Assembly (NCBI RefSeq): GCF_023498005.1
Contig: NZ_CP097289.1
Coordinates: 5,394,001 to 5,458,000 of the forward strand
Source: Streptomyces durmitorensis
GTDB taxonomy: Bacteria; Actinomycetota; Actinomycetes; Streptomycetales; Streptomycetaceae
Direction: 5' to 3'
DNA: 64,000 bases
The notes beneath the pieces were generated by a model that was not told the origin of the DNA, ran no database searches, and saw only the letters and a list, made by a program, of their open reading frames with translations. Below, piece by piece: positions 32,947-41,947 of the stretch. Positions within the stretch are counted from its first letter, which is position 1, and every line of letters starts with the position of its first letter. The position numbers and the translations under genes were made by a program.

Positions 32947-35064
32947 TCAGGCGGGGTTGAGCGCGGTCGGGTTCCAATTGCCCAGCCAGTCAGCGATTTC
33001 CTGGTTCCTGGCCTGCGCGTCCGTCAATTGCGGGCGGTCTCCGCTCGCCGTGCCCGACCCCGCACCCGTGTTCTTGTACTCCGCGAAACGGTCGTCCTTC
33101 CAGGGGAAGCCGCCCATGTCCGACCACGGAGTGGTCCTGATGGCTCCGCTCAGGGCGGAGTCGCGGACCGTGGTCTGCGGGTCGAGCGTCGCGTCGCCGC
33201 CCGCGTGCCAGTTGCGGCCCAGGTAGAAGCTGCGGGCGGACACGTCGCCGGTCACCGTGGTGTTCGTGATCAGGAAGCCCTTGCGGTCGGCCGGCGTGCT
33301 CGGAGCGGTTACGTAGCCCTGTGACGTGCCGTCCCAGCGCTTCTTGAGGGTGATCACCGAGCGGTCCACCACGGCGGTGGCCCGGCCGAAGATGAAGTCC
33401 GTGTTGCCCACCACGTAGGAGTCGCGGATGTAGGCGCGGCCGAGCTTGTCCTTGGCCGCCGTGTCCAGGAGCAGGGTGTCCTGGTCGCCCTCGACGATCA
33501 CGCCGTCGAGGAACGCCTTGTCGGCGGCGGTGCGCAGGGCCACCGCCTGGTGCCCCGCGAGGTTCTGGTTGGCCTTCTCGTCGAAGTCGTTGGAGAGGGT
33601 CAGGTTGCGGGCCTGGAAGTCATCGGCCTCCGCGGCCACGGTCGCGCTGCCCGACGTGCCGTAGGTGCCGGAGCCGTCCGGCTTGGGGGTACCGGCGGCG
33701 TTGTCGTACACGATGACCGTGTCCTTGCGGCTGCCGCCCGTGCCCTGGAGGGTGACGTGCGGCTTGTTGGCCGGGATCTTCACCGTCTCGCGGTACGTGC
33801 CCGGTGCGATGGAGACCACCACCCGCGAGGAGTTGTTCGCCGGTACGGCGTCGACCGCGGCCTGCACCGTCCTGTACCGGCCGCTGCCGTCCTTCGCCAC
33901 GGTGAGGGTGGAGGAGGCGGCCTCGGCGGTGACGCCGGTCGCGGCGCGCGGGCCCGTCCCCGCCTTCACCTTGGCCGGGACGTCCGCCGCCTTGTCGAGC
34001 GTGTAGGCGTAGAAGCTCTTGGGGTCGAACGCCGTGCCGCCGCTCTCGTTGCGCCCGCTCGTCCCTACGAAGACGTTGCCCCGCTGCACGACCGCCGCCG
34101 AACTGTCCTTCGTCACAGGGTTGTTGAGGCCCTCGAAGTAGCTGTTCTCCAGGACCATCTTCGTGTTGCCGCGCGAGTAGTTGCCGTACGACGACGTGAT
34201 GTCCGTGCCCGCGACGTCCTGGAGGTAGTTGTTGTAGAGGTGCGCGTGGGCCACGTTGTCGGTGGACGGGTTGCGCTGCTCCGTCTCGCGCAGCCAGTTG
34301 TGGTGGATCGTGATGTCGGCCGTCGTGTTCTCGGTCCAGCCGATGCCGAACGTCTTGTTGTTGTCGCTCAGCTTGTTCCAGGACACCGTCAGGTAGGTCG
34401 TGTCCTTGCGGCTGTCGATCAGGCCGTCGGCCATGTGCCGCAGGTCGTTGTGGTCGATCCAGACGTGGTGCGCGCCGTCCATCTGCACGGCGTCGAAGTC
34501 GTGCTCCTTGTCGTTCCACGTGCCCGCGTACGAGTCCCGGATCGTCAGGTTCCGGAGGATGACGTTGTGCACGCCCTGGCCCAGGAAGAAGCCGCCGCCG
34601 ACGATCTGGCCCGAGGTGCCCGAGCCCACGATCGTCTTGTCCGAAGCGACCTTGATCTCCTTGCCCTTGGGGTCCATCGTGATCGTCGCGGCGACGACGA
34701 TGACGTACGGATCGGCTGCGGTCGCGTACTTCTCCAGGTCCGCGAGGGTCTTGACGGTGACCGTCTTTCCGTCGCGTCCGCCGTAAGTCCCGTTCTGGCC
34801 AAGGGCGTTGACCGAAGCGAAGCCGTCGGCCACGTCATCGGCCATGCCATCGGCCACGTCGTCGGCCGCCGACGCGGCACCAGCAGCGGCACCAGCCGCC
34901 GTGGCCGCCGACGCCCTCGGCTGCGCGTCCTCGCCGAACACCCCGAAGGCCGTGCCGTACGTCAGGCCCGCCGCGGCCGCCATGGCCACCGGGATGCCGA
35001 CCGCCAGGCTCAGCCGGCGCCTGCGGTGCCGCGCGGCCCTGTGCTCATCCTTGATCGCTCTCAT
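32947..35064 (-). CDS. Secreted bifunctional pectate lyase-pectinesterase
   Basis: 705 residues. After a basic n-region and signal-anchor (about 17-42) comes a linker and a PL1 pectate-lyase parallel beta-helix (about 95-360): NVILRNLTIRDSY, HHVWIDHNDLRHMADGLID, ITIHHNWLRETEQRNP and AHLYNNYLQD. A short linker leads to a CE8 pectin methylesterase (about 385-690) with GHQAVALR (504-511), the GDQDT motif with Asp527, and NTDFIFGRA with Asp556. CE8 removes methyl esters from pectin, giving the demethylated substrate that PL1 cleaves, so the fusion couples two consecutive steps in plant-pectin breakdown outside the cell. Confidence 0.95.
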   Translation of the reverse strand: MRAIKDEHRAARHRRRRLSLAVGIPVAMAAAAGLTYGTAFGVFGEDAQPRASAATAAGAAAGAASAADDVADGMADDVADGFASVNALGQNGTYGGRDGKTVTVKTLADLEKYATAADPYVIVVAATITMDPKGKEIKVASDKTIVGSGTSGQIVGGGFFLGQGVHNVILRNLTIRDSYAGTWNDKEHDFDAVQMDGAHHVWIDHNDLRHMADGLIDSRKDTTYLTVSWNKLSDNNKTFGIGWTENTTADITIHHNWLRETEQRNPSTDNVAHAHLYNNYLQDVAGTDITSSYGNYSRGNTKMVLENSYFEGLNNPVTKDSSAAVVQRGNVFVGTSGRNESGGTAFDPKSFYAYTLDKAADVPAKVKAGTGPRAATGVTAEAASSTLTVAKDGSGRYRTVQAAVDAVPANNSSRVVVSIAPGTYRETVKIPANKPHVTLQGTGGSRKDTVIVYDNAAGTPKPDGSGTYGTSGSATVAAEADDFQARNLTLSNDFDEKANQNLAGHQAVALRTAADKAFLDGVIVEGDQDTLLLDTAAKDKLGRAYIRDSYVVGNTDFIFGRATAVVDRSVITLKKRWDGTSQGYVTAPSTPADRKGFLITNTTVTGDVSARSFYLGRNWHAGGDATLDPQTTVRDSALSGAIRTTPWSDMGGFPWKDDRFAEYKNTGAGSGTASGDRPQLTDAQARNQEIADWLGNWNPTALNPA

Positions 35065-35165
35065 TGCCTCGTCCGCCCTGGTGATGGTGGGTGTGCGTCT
35101 GCGTCTGCGTTGCGCAGGGCAGTCGCCGCCACCGGGCGGATTGGTTGCCGGAGCCGCCGGGTCGG

Positions 35166-35660
35166 TCAGTCGGAGCCGTCCCGCTCCGCGAGGTCCGCGT
35201 CGATCGCCGCCCGCAGATCCGCGAGCAACGTCTCGAAACGCGCGAGGAGTTCGGGCGGGTACTGGGCCATCGTCGCGTCCATGCGCCCCGCGAGCGGCGT
35301 GAAGAACTCGTCGGCGCTTTCCCGGATGCCGGGGCGGCTGTGCAGCGTGACGACGCGGCGGTCGGTGTGCTCGCGGGTGCGGTCGATGTGGCCCGCGGCT
35401 TCGAGCCGGTTCAGGAGCGCGGTCGTGGCCCCCGACGAGAGCAGGATGCGTTCGCTGAGGCGGGCCGGGGAGAGCGGGGTGCCGTTGTCCTCGGCGGTGA
35501 CGATCTCCAGGAGGGCGTCCGCGTCCGTGGAGTGCAGGCCGAGCCAGACGGCGAAGCGGCGGCTGAGCTCGTTGTAGCGCTCGCCGTAGCCCCTGAGCCC
35601 GTCCATCAGGCGCTCGCGCTGCGCCGTCACCTCGCCGGGTGTCGGTTCCTCCGTCGCCAC
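35166..35660 (-). CDS. MarR-family regulator
   Basis: 164 residues from GTG 35660 (GAGAGGG upstream on the minus strand); a TTG at 35711 is in frame but lacks a ribosome site. The winged helix is at about residues 50-120 (LSPARLSERILLSSGATTAL, LNRLEAAGHIDRTREHTDRR). It is divergent from the DHA2-type efflux pump at 35771, the standard arrangement of a MarR repressor and its drug exporter. Two direct repeats in the shared gap are candidate operators. Confidence 0.92.
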   Translation of the reverse strand: MATEEPTPGEVTAQRERLMDGLRGYGERYNELSRRFAVWLGLHSTDADALLEIVTAEDNGTPLSPARLSERILLSSGATTALLNRLEAAGHIDRTREHTDRRVVTLHSRPGIRESADEFFTPLAGRMDATMAQYPPELLARFETLLADLRAAIDADLAERDGSD

Positions 35661-35731
35661 CGCGCCCGCCCTCTCTCGTCCCTCTGCCTGCCCGTACCAG
35701 TGCTTTGACAACTTACCGGCCCGACATTACC

Positions 35732-35758
35732 TTCACCGTGGAATTACTTCACCATGGA
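35732..35758. promoter_or_regulatory. Direct repeats in the marR/MFS gap
   Basis: TTCACCGTGGA (35732) and TTCACCATGGA (35748) are spaced 16 bp apart, directly before the MFS ribosome site. Each half resembles a TTCAC/GTGAA palindrome. The position fits a MarR operator that blocks the pump gene. Confidence 0.5.
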
Positions 35759-35770
35759 GGTATCAACGAG

Positions 35771-37405
35771 ATGCGTGACCCGTCCCCCACCGCTCCCCCC
35801 GCCCGCCGATGGCTCGGCCTCATCGCCATCGCGCTCGGCGTCGCCCTGATCGTGGTCGACACCACGATCGTCAACGTGATCGTCCCCTCGGTCATCGAGG
35901 ACCTGGACGCGAGCTCCGGCCAGGCGCAGTGGATCCAGGAGTCGTACGCGATCGTCTTCGCGGCGCTGCTCCTGCTGACCGGGCGCCTCGCGGACATCTT
36001 CGGCGCCCGCCGGATCTTCGTCGCGGGTGTCGTCGTCTTCGGGGCGACCAGCGTGCTCGCCGGGCTCGCGCCCGGCAGCGGCCTGCTGATCCTGGCCCGC
36101 TTCCTTCAGGGCGCGGGCGCCGCGATGATCCTGCCGACCTCGCTCTCCCTGCTGAACGCGACCTTCACCGGCAAGGCGCGCGGCCAGGCCTTCGCCATCT
36201 GGGGCTCGACCATCGGCGCCGCCGCCGCGCTCGGCCCGCTGCTCGGCGGCTGGCTGGCCGAACACGTCTCGTGGCGCTGGGCGTTCGGCATCAACGTGCC
36301 GCTGTCCGTCCTCGTCGCCGCCGGTGTGCTGCTCTACATGGCTCCCTCGCCGCGGACCAAGGGGCGGCTGGACGTGGCCGGTGCGGTGCTCTCCGCGGTG
36401 GGGCTCGGGCTGCTCGCCTTCGGGCTCGTCGAAGGGCGTACGTACGGCTGGATCGTCAGCATCGAGCCGCTGGACGTTCTCGGGGTCAGCTGGGCGAGCG
36501 GTCCCTCGCCCGTGCTCGTCGCCCTCGTGCTCTCCGCGGGCACGCTCTTCGCGTTCATCCGGCGGCAGATCGCCCTCAGCCGGGGCGATGACTCCGCACG
36601 GGTCCTGATGGACGTACGGCTGTTCTCCATCGCCTCCTTCCGCAACGGCAACATCGCGACCCTGATCATCGGCCTCGGAGAGTTCGGCATCGTCGCGGTG
36701 CTCCCGCTGTGGCTCCAGTTCACCCTCGGCTACAGCGCCCTGGAGGCCGGGCTCGCCCTCGTGCCCATCGCCATCGGCAGCTTCGTCGCGACCGGTGCGA
36801 GCTTCCCGCTGGCCGCCAAGGTCCCGGCGCTCGGGCAGGTGCGCATCGGGCTCGCGCTGGAGGTCGTCGGGCTCGCGGGGGTCGGGTTCATCGCCGCGCC
36901 GGACAGCTCCTGGTGGACGGTGGCGCTGATGCTCTTCCTGTACGGAATCGGCGTCGGGTTCGCCACCGCGCAGGTCACCAACGTGGTCCTCGCCGAGGTG
37001 CCGCACGAGAGCGCGGGGCAGGGCTCCGGCATTCAGAGCGCCTTCCGCCAGCTCGGTTCCGCGCTCGGGATCGCCGCCCTGACCACCGTCTTCTTCACCA
37101 CCCTCAGCACGAATCTGCGGGAGCGGCTGAGCGATGCCGGACTGCCGGGCGGGCAGGCGGACCGGCTCACAGGCGCCGTCACCGACAGCGCGGGCGCCGC
37201 CATCGGGCCCCTCGCGGAGCGCCCGGAGACCGCGTCCGTCGCCGACGCGGCACGCTCGGCGATGACCGACGGGGTCGCGCTCGGCGGCTATGTCGCCGCG
37301 GGCTTCGTCGTCCTCGGGCTCGTCGCCACCTTCCTCGTCCCGGCCGCCACCGCCACCGGCGAGGAGGCCACCGAGGATCAGGGCGACGCGGTCGCCCGGG
37401 TGTAG
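35771..37405 (+). CDS. MFS drug exporter, DHA2 (14-TM) type
   Basis: 544 residues from ATG 35771 with GGAGG at 35756-35760. The signature LIVVDTTIVNVIVPSVIEDL in helix 1 and the loop GRLADIFGARRIF between helices 2 and 3 mark a proton-driven DHA2 pump. Motif C is seen in WGSTIGAAAALGPLLGGWL. About 14 helices are present, with an extracytoplasmic loop near residues 475-510. It exports toxic or signalling small molecules across the membrane; the substrate is unknown. Controlled by the divergent MarR. Its last 28 bases overlap the end of the convergent PucR gene. Confidence 0.93.
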   Translation: MRDPSPTAPPARRWLGLIAIALGVALIVVDTTIVNVIVPSVIEDLDASSGQAQWIQESYAIVFAALLLLTGRLADIFGARRIFVAGVVVFGATSVLAGLAPGSGLLILARFLQGAGAAMILPTSLSLLNATFTGKARGQAFAIWGSTIGAAAALGPLLGGWLAEHVSWRWAFGINVPLSVLVAAGVLLYMAPSPRTKGRLDVAGAVLSAVGLGLLAFGLVEGRTYGWIVSIEPLDVLGVSWASGPSPVLVALVLSAGTLFAFIRRQIALSRGDDSARVLMDVRLFSIASFRNGNIATLIIGLGEFGIVAVLPLWLQFTLGYSALEAGLALVPIAIGSFVATGASFPLAAKVPALGQVRIGLALEVVGLAGVGFIAAPDSSWWTVALMLFLYGIGVGFATAQVTNVVLAEVPHESAGQGSGIQSAFRQLGSALGIAALTTVFFTTLSTNLRERLSDAGLPGGQADRLTGAVTDSAGAAIGPLAERPETASVADAARSAMTDGVALGGYVAAGFVVLGLVATFLVPAATATGEEATEDQGDAVARV

Positions 37406-39291
37406 GCGTGCAGGCGCAGGGCGAGCTGGATCTCCAGGGAGCGCTCCGGGGACTGCCAGTCGGCGCCGAGCAAGTGGCCGATCCGGTCGAGGCGTTGGAC
37501 CACGGTGTTCACATGGACGTGGAGCGATTCCTTCGCCTTGGACTGGCTCGTCCCGCAGGCGAAGTAGGCCCGCAGGGTGTGGACAAGCTCCGTGCCGCGC
37601 TTGGTGTCGTAGTCCAGGACCGGGCCCAGCGTGCGGCGCACGTACGCGTCGAGGTTCGTGTCGTCGCCGAGGAGTACGCCGAGGAAGCCGAGGTCGGGCA
37701 GGTCCGCGCCCTGGCCGGTGTGGCCGAGCGCGCGCAGGGCGGAGAGGCAGCGCAGTGCCTCGGCGTGCGCCTGGGCGAGGGCTTCGGGGCCGGTGGCGGG
37801 GCCCGCGGCGCCGACCGTGACCGGGGCTCCTGCGGCCTGGGTGAGCTCGGCGGCGAGCGTGCGGGCGCGGGAGCCGGTGTCGTCGGCCGGGAGCACCAGG
37901 ACCACGTGCTCGTGGTGCAGGCCCGAAAGGCCCTGGCGGGTGCGGGCGGCGCGGGCGGCCGACGAGAGCAGGAGCCGACGGGACGCCGCCTCGCTGTGGG
38001 CGACGAACACCGAGTGGGGCAGGGCCAGATCGACGTCAAGGCGGCGGGCGCGCGCGGCGAGGCGGCCCGGGGTGCCGGAGAGGGAGAGCAGGTCGCCGAG
38101 GAGTTCGCCGCGTACGCGGTCCTCGGCCTCGGCGGCCGAGCGGCGCAGGAGCAGGAGCAGCGCGGTGACGACCCCGGCGCGCTCGAAGAGCCGGCGGTCG
38201 GCCTCGCCGAGGTCGGCCCGGCCGGTGAGGGCGATGCTGCCCAGGAGCTCCGGGCCCGCGAGGACCGCGCACACCCAGGTGCCCTCCAGGGGGACGGCCC
38301 GGCCGCTGGCGCGCGATGCGGCGACGGCCTTGGCCGGGGGCGTGCGGGGGTCGGCGTCGACGCGGGCGAGTTCGGTGCCGTCCGCGTCGTGGATGAGGGT
38401 GCCGCCGCGCAGGAGCGCGCCGATGGCGGTGGCGACCTCCGTGAAGTCCCCGCCGCGCAGCACGAGATCGGTCAGGCGGTCGTGCGCGTCCTCGGCCCGG
38501 AGCATGGCCTCGCTGTGCGCGCGGATGGTCCGCGACGCCTCGTTCAGGTCGACGAGCGCGGCCCGGGTCTCCTCCATGCGGCGAGCGCTGTCGATGGCGA
38601 TCGCCGCGTGGTCGGCGAGCGAGGAGAGCAGCGCGCCCTCGTCCGGCGTGAAGGCGCGGGCGGTGCGGTCGGCGGCGTACAGGACCCCGATGACGTGCGT
38701 GCCCTGCCGCAGCGGCACGCCGAGGATGGCGTGCAGGCCCTCTTCCAGTACGGCGCTGTCGATGGTGAGGGTGTGCTGGAAGCGGGGGTCTACCTCGTAG
38801 TCCCCGGTGGCGTACGGACGGGCGGTCTGGGCGACGAGGCCGCCGAGCCCCTCGCCCATGCCGAGGCGCAGATTCTGGAACGCGGCGGAGACCGAGCCGT
38901 CCGTCACGCGCATGTAGGTGTCACCCGCCGCCGGGTCGTTGAGGGAGAGGTACGCGACGTCCGTGCGGAGCAGCAGCTTGGCCCGGTGCACGATGGCGCG
39001 AAGGACCGCGTCCAGGTCGCGCAGGGCCGCGAGGTCGCCCGCGGTGTCGAAGAGCGCGGTGAGCTCGGCCTCCCTGCGCTGGTGCTGGTTCAGGGTGCGG
39101 CGCACGCGCAGCGCGGTCTGCGTGGCCTCGTCGATGGCCGTGAGCTCGGCGCCGCTCGCCCCGGCCGCGCGGGCCGCCGCGGCCGGCTCGGCGAACTGCT
39201 CGGCCGGCGCGTCCCGGGCGAGCAGGTCGAGCAGCTCGCGCAGGGCGGCGCACGCCTGCTCCCGGTCGGCGGCGTCTGAGGACCTTGGCAT
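37378..39291 (-). CDS. PucR/CdaR-type regulator with GAF domain
   Basis: 637 residues from ATG 39291. A helical N-terminus is followed by a GAF sensor (about 65-235; LLLRTDVAYLSLNDPAAGDT, GLHAILGVPLRQGTHVIGVL). A second sensory region follows, and the C-terminal PucR helix-turn-helix is at 565-625 (RAYFACGTSQSKAKESLHVH, NTVVQRLDRIGHLLGADW). Such proteins activate catabolic operons when the GAF domain senses the substrate. It lies 36 bases downstream of the MHS symporter gene and is probably in one unit with it and the 3-hydroxybutyrate dehydrogenase, whose substrate it likely senses. The 3' end overlaps the convergent MFS gene by 28 bases. Confidence 0.92.
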   Translation of the reverse strand: MPRSSDAADREQACAALRELLDLLARDAPAEQFAEPAAAARAAGASGAELTAIDEATQTALRVRRTLNQHQRREAELTALFDTAGDLAALRDLDAVLRAIVHRAKLLLRTDVAYLSLNDPAAGDTYMRVTDGSVSAAFQNLRLGMGEGLGGLVAQTARPYATGDYEVDPRFQHTLTIDSAVLEEGLHAILGVPLRQGTHVIGVLYAADRTARAFTPDEGALLSSLADHAAIAIDSARRMEETRAALVDLNEASRTIRAHSEAMLRAEDAHDRLTDLVLRGGDFTEVATAIGALLRGGTLIHDADGTELARVDADPRTPPAKAVAASRASGRAVPLEGTWVCAVLAGPELLGSIALTGRADLGEADRRLFERAGVVTALLLLLRRSAAEAEDRVRGELLGDLLSLSGTPGRLAARARRLDVDLALPHSVFVAHSEAASRRLLLSSAARAARTRQGLSGLHHEHVVLVLPADDTGSRARTLAAELTQAAGAPVTVGAAGPATGPEALAQAHAEALRCLSALRALGHTGQGADLPDLGFLGVLLGDDTNLDAYVRRTLGPVLDYDTKRGTELVHTLRAYFACGTSQSKAKESLHVHVNTVVQRLDRIGHLLGADWQSPERSLEIQLALRLHAYTRATASP

Positions 39292-39326
39292 ACGACGGGT
39301 CGCCTCCGGGAGCGGGGTGGTGCGGG

Positions 39327-40721
39327 TCAGGTCGAGATTGTCGCCGAGGGTGCGGTGGCGGCGGAATCCCCGGGAGCCGCACTCCGCTCGGCGAGCGAGC
39401 GGCCCCGGGTCTCCTTGGCCACGAGCACGGTGAGCGTCGTGATCACCACGGTCACGCAGACGTACAGCGCCACCGGTGTCGCGGAGTCGAAGTCCTTGAG
39501 CAGCTCGACCGCGATGATCGGCGCGAGTGCGCCGCCGATGATGGACGCGAGCTGCGAGCCCATGGAGGCCCCGGAGTAGCGGACCTTCGTGTCGAACATC
39601 TCGGAGATGAAGGCGGCCTGCGGCCCGTACATCGCGCCGTGCAGGAGCAGCCCGACCGTGACCGCCAGGGTGATCACGGCGAAGGACTTGCTGTCGACGA
39701 GCGCGAAGAACGCGAACGCCCACGCCGCCATGCCGATCGACCCGATCAGGGTGACGGGCCTGCGGCCGATGCGGTCCGAGAGCGCGCCCCACAGCGGGAT
39801 CGTCACGAAGTGCACGGCGGAGCCGATGAGTACGGCGTTCAGGGCGGTGCTCTTGGGCAGTTCCAGGTGCACGGTGACGTAGACCAGGACGAAGGCCGTG
39901 AGGATGTAGTACGAGACGTTCTCGCCGAGCCGCGTTCCGATGGCGGTCAGGACGCCGCGCCAGTTGTGCCGGAAGACCTCGACGACCGGCGCGTCCTGCG
40001 GGGCGGCTTCCCCCGCTGCCTCGGCGGCCCGCGCCTTCGCCTGCGCCTCGAGGAAGAGCGGGGACTCCGAGACCGAGACCCGTATCCACAGGCCGATGAT
40101 CACGAGCACGCCGGAGAGCAGGAACGGGATGCGCCAGCCCCAGGCGAGGAACGCCTCGTCGGACTGGACGGCGGCCAGGAGCGCCAGGACGCCGGTGGCC
40201 AGGAGGTTGCCGCCGGGGGCGCCGGCCTGCGGCCAGGAGGCCCAGAAGCCGCGGTTCTTGTCGTCGCCGTGCTCGGAGACGATCAGGACGGCGCCGCCCC
40301 ACTCGCCGCCGAGCGCGAAGCCCTGGATCAGGCGCAACACCGTGAGCAGGATCGGGGCGCCGACGCCGAGGGTGGCGTGGGTGGGCAGCAGGCCCATCGC
40401 GAAGGTGGCGCCGCCCATCATCATCAGGCTCAGCACCAGGAGCTTCTTGCGGCCGATCTTGTCGCCGTAGTGGCCGAAGACGACGCCGCCCAGGGGCCGT
40501 GCGGCGAAGCCGACGGCGTAGGTGAGGAAGGACAGGAGCGTGCCGACCAGGGGGTCGCTGTCGGGGAAGAAGAGAGTGTTGAAGACCAGGGCGGCGGCGG
40601 AGCCGTAGAGGAAGAAGTCGTACCACTCGATGGTGGTGCCGATGAGGCTGGCGCTGATGATGCGGGCGATACCTGGCTTGCCCGGGGTCCTGCCCTGGGC
40701 ACGCGGCGTTGCGGCTGCCAT
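39327..40721 (-). CDS. MFS transporter, metabolite:H+ symporter (MHS) type
   Basis: 464 residues with 12 predicted helices. Diagnostic MHS segments are GTTIEWYDFFLYGSAAALVF in helix 1, the long GGVVFGHYGDKIGRKKLLVL loop, and FALGGEWGGAVLIVSEHGDD. MHS carriers import organic acids such as citrate, ketoglutarate, shikimate or short-chain acids with protons. It lies between the 3-hydroxybutyrate dehydrogenase gene (61 bases upstream) and the PucR gene (35 bases downstream) on the same strand. The inferred role is therefore uptake of 3-hydroxybutyrate or a related acid. Confidence 0.92.
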   Translation of the reverse strand: MAAATPRAQGRTPGKPGIARIISASLIGTTIEWYDFFLYGSAAALVFNTLFFPDSDPLVGTLLSFLTYAVGFAARPLGGVVFGHYGDKIGRKKLLVLSLMMMGGATFAMGLLPTHATLGVGAPILLTVLRLIQGFALGGEWGGAVLIVSEHGDDKNRGFWASWPQAGAPGGNLLATGVLALLAAVQSDEAFLAWGWRIPFLLSGVLVIIGLWIRVSVSESPLFLEAQAKARAAEAAGEAAPQDAPVVEVFRHNWRGVLTAIGTRLGENVSYYILTAFVLVYVTVHLELPKSTALNAVLIGSAVHFVTIPLWGALSDRIGRRPVTLIGSIGMAAWAFAFFALVDSKSFAVITLAVTVGLLLHGAMYGPQAAFISEMFDTKVRYSGASMGSQLASIIGGALAPIIAVELLKDFDSATPVALYVCVTVVITTLTVLVAKETRGRSLAERSAAPGDSAATAPSATIST

Positions 40722-40782
40722 GGCGTGATCCGTTTCTCGATGGGGACGTGTGGTGAATTGGCGCTGGGGGAGCGGGGGTTGT

Positions 40783-41589
40783 TCAGCCGGCGGTCCAGCC
40801 GCCGTCCAGGGGCAGCGACGCCCCGGTGACGAAGCCGCTGTGCGGGCCGCAGAGCCAGAGCGCCGCGGCGGCGATCTCCGCGGGCTCGATCAGCCGCTTG
40901 ACGGCCGAGCGCCGCAGCAGTACGTCGGTGAGGACCTGCTCGGGGGCGATGCCGTGGGCGGCGGCCTGGGCGCTGATCTGGTCCTCGACCAGGGGCGTGC
41001 GGGTGTAGCCGGGGCAGAGGCAGTTGCTGGTGACGCCGTGCTCCGCGCCTTCCAGGGCGGTGACCTTGCTCAGGCCCTCCAGGGCGTGCTTGGCGGCGAC
41101 GTAGGCGGACTTGAAAGGGCTCGCGCGCAGGCCGTGCACGCTGGAGATGTTCACGACGCGGCCCCAGCCGTGGGCGTACATGTGGGGCAGGGTCCGACGC
41201 AGCAGGAGGAACGGCGCGGTGACCATGACCTTCTGGATCAGGTCGAACCGCTCCGGGGGGAACTCCTCGATGGCGGCGACGTGTTGGAGCCCCGCGCTGT
41301 TGACGAGGATGTCGGCGCGGGCGGGCAGGGTCTCCACCGCCGCGGGATCGGCGAGGTCCACCGCGTGGGCCTCGCCGTCGATCTCGTCGGCGACGTCCTT
41401 GGCCGCGTCGGCGTGCCGGTCCACGACGTGGACGAAGGCGCCGGCCTGCGCCAGGGCCACGGCACACGCCCGGCCGATGCCGCTGGCGCCGCCGGTGACC
41501 AGGGCGGTGCGTCCGGTGAGGTCGGTTCCTGCGGGGGCTTCGGCGGGGGGTCCTGCGGGGCCGGCACCGCGGGGAGTGGGGCTCGTCAT
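40783..41589 (-). CDS. 3-hydroxybutyrate dehydrogenase (SDR)
   Basis: 268 residues from ATG 41589. The NAD motif TGGASGIG is at 32-39, the NSAG motif at 97-100 and the catalytic Ser149/150, Tyr163 and Lys167 (YVAAK) are intact. Subfamily marks of D-3-hydroxybutyrate dehydrogenases are CLCPGYTRTPLVEDQI, QAAAHGI and the SAVKRLIEPAEIAAAALWLC segment. The enzyme oxidises D-3-hydroxybutyrate to acetoacetate with NAD in the cytoplasm. First gene of a probable three-gene catabolic operon with the MHS symporter and the PucR regulator; the last point is inference from spacing and direction. Confidence 0.9.
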   Translation of the reverse strand: MTSPTPRGAGPAGPPAEAPAGTDLTGRTALVTGGASGIGRACAVALAQAGAFVHVVDRHADAAKDVADEIDGEAHAVDLADPAAVETLPARADILVNSAGLQHVAAIEEFPPERFDLIQKVMVTAPFLLLRRTLPHMYAHGWGRVVNISSVHGLRASPFKSAYVAAKHALEGLSKVTALEGAEHGVTSNCLCPGYTRTPLVEDQISAQAAAHGIAPEQVLTDVLLRRSAVKRLIEPAEIAAAALWLCGPHSGFVTGASLPLDGGWTAG

Positions 41590-41947
41590 GGCCGGAAACG
41601 TAAGGGTGCGCCGGGCGGGGTTCCCATGTGTGGGGCCCACATAACCGGGGGGCGGGTCATGTGGGTAGTGAGCCGGTCGCGGGTGCGGCCCTGGTGACCC
41701 ACGTCACCCTCGGCGGTCCCAAAGCTGTGCTACCTTGCGAACAGCACGTGTGTACGCCGCCTTCTGCGGCGCCGGTGCCAATCTTCTTTTCTTCCGCCTC
41801 ACCGAGGCCCCCGCAGCTCCGAAGCTCCGAGACATTCGTGTTTCTCCGAAGCCCTTTGCTGCAGTTCTTCTCTCCGCCCGACGCACGGGACGTGAACACA
41901 CCGTCCTGCCGGGCCCCTCATTCGCATGTCCGCGAAAGGACCCCATC
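41590..41947. other. Divergent control region of the 3-hydroxybutyrate locus and the Rho paralogue
   Basis: 358 bases. The left part holds the inverted repeat TGTGGG-G-CCCACA (41629-41641) plus a nearby ATGTGGG half-site, a plausible PucR operator. The right part would be a leader of about 200 bases for the Rho paralogue and is pyrimidine-rich (for example around 41776-41795 and 41836-41880), a composition typical of Rho-utilisation sites. No gene is evident. Confidence 0.5.
41629..41641. promoter_or_regulatory. Inverted repeat upstream of 3-hydroxybutyrate dehydrogenase
   Basis: TGTGGG-G-CCCACA is a perfect 6-bp inverted repeat about 40 bases before the dehydrogenase start codon. A further half-site lies at about 41659. 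A candidate operator for the PucR-type regulator of this locus. Confidence 0.45.

Noticed and set aside
36709..39279. An 856-codon plus-strand frame opposite the PucR gene
   Set aside because: Low-complexity Arg/Gly/Ala/Glu translation antisense to a well-defined regulator gene.
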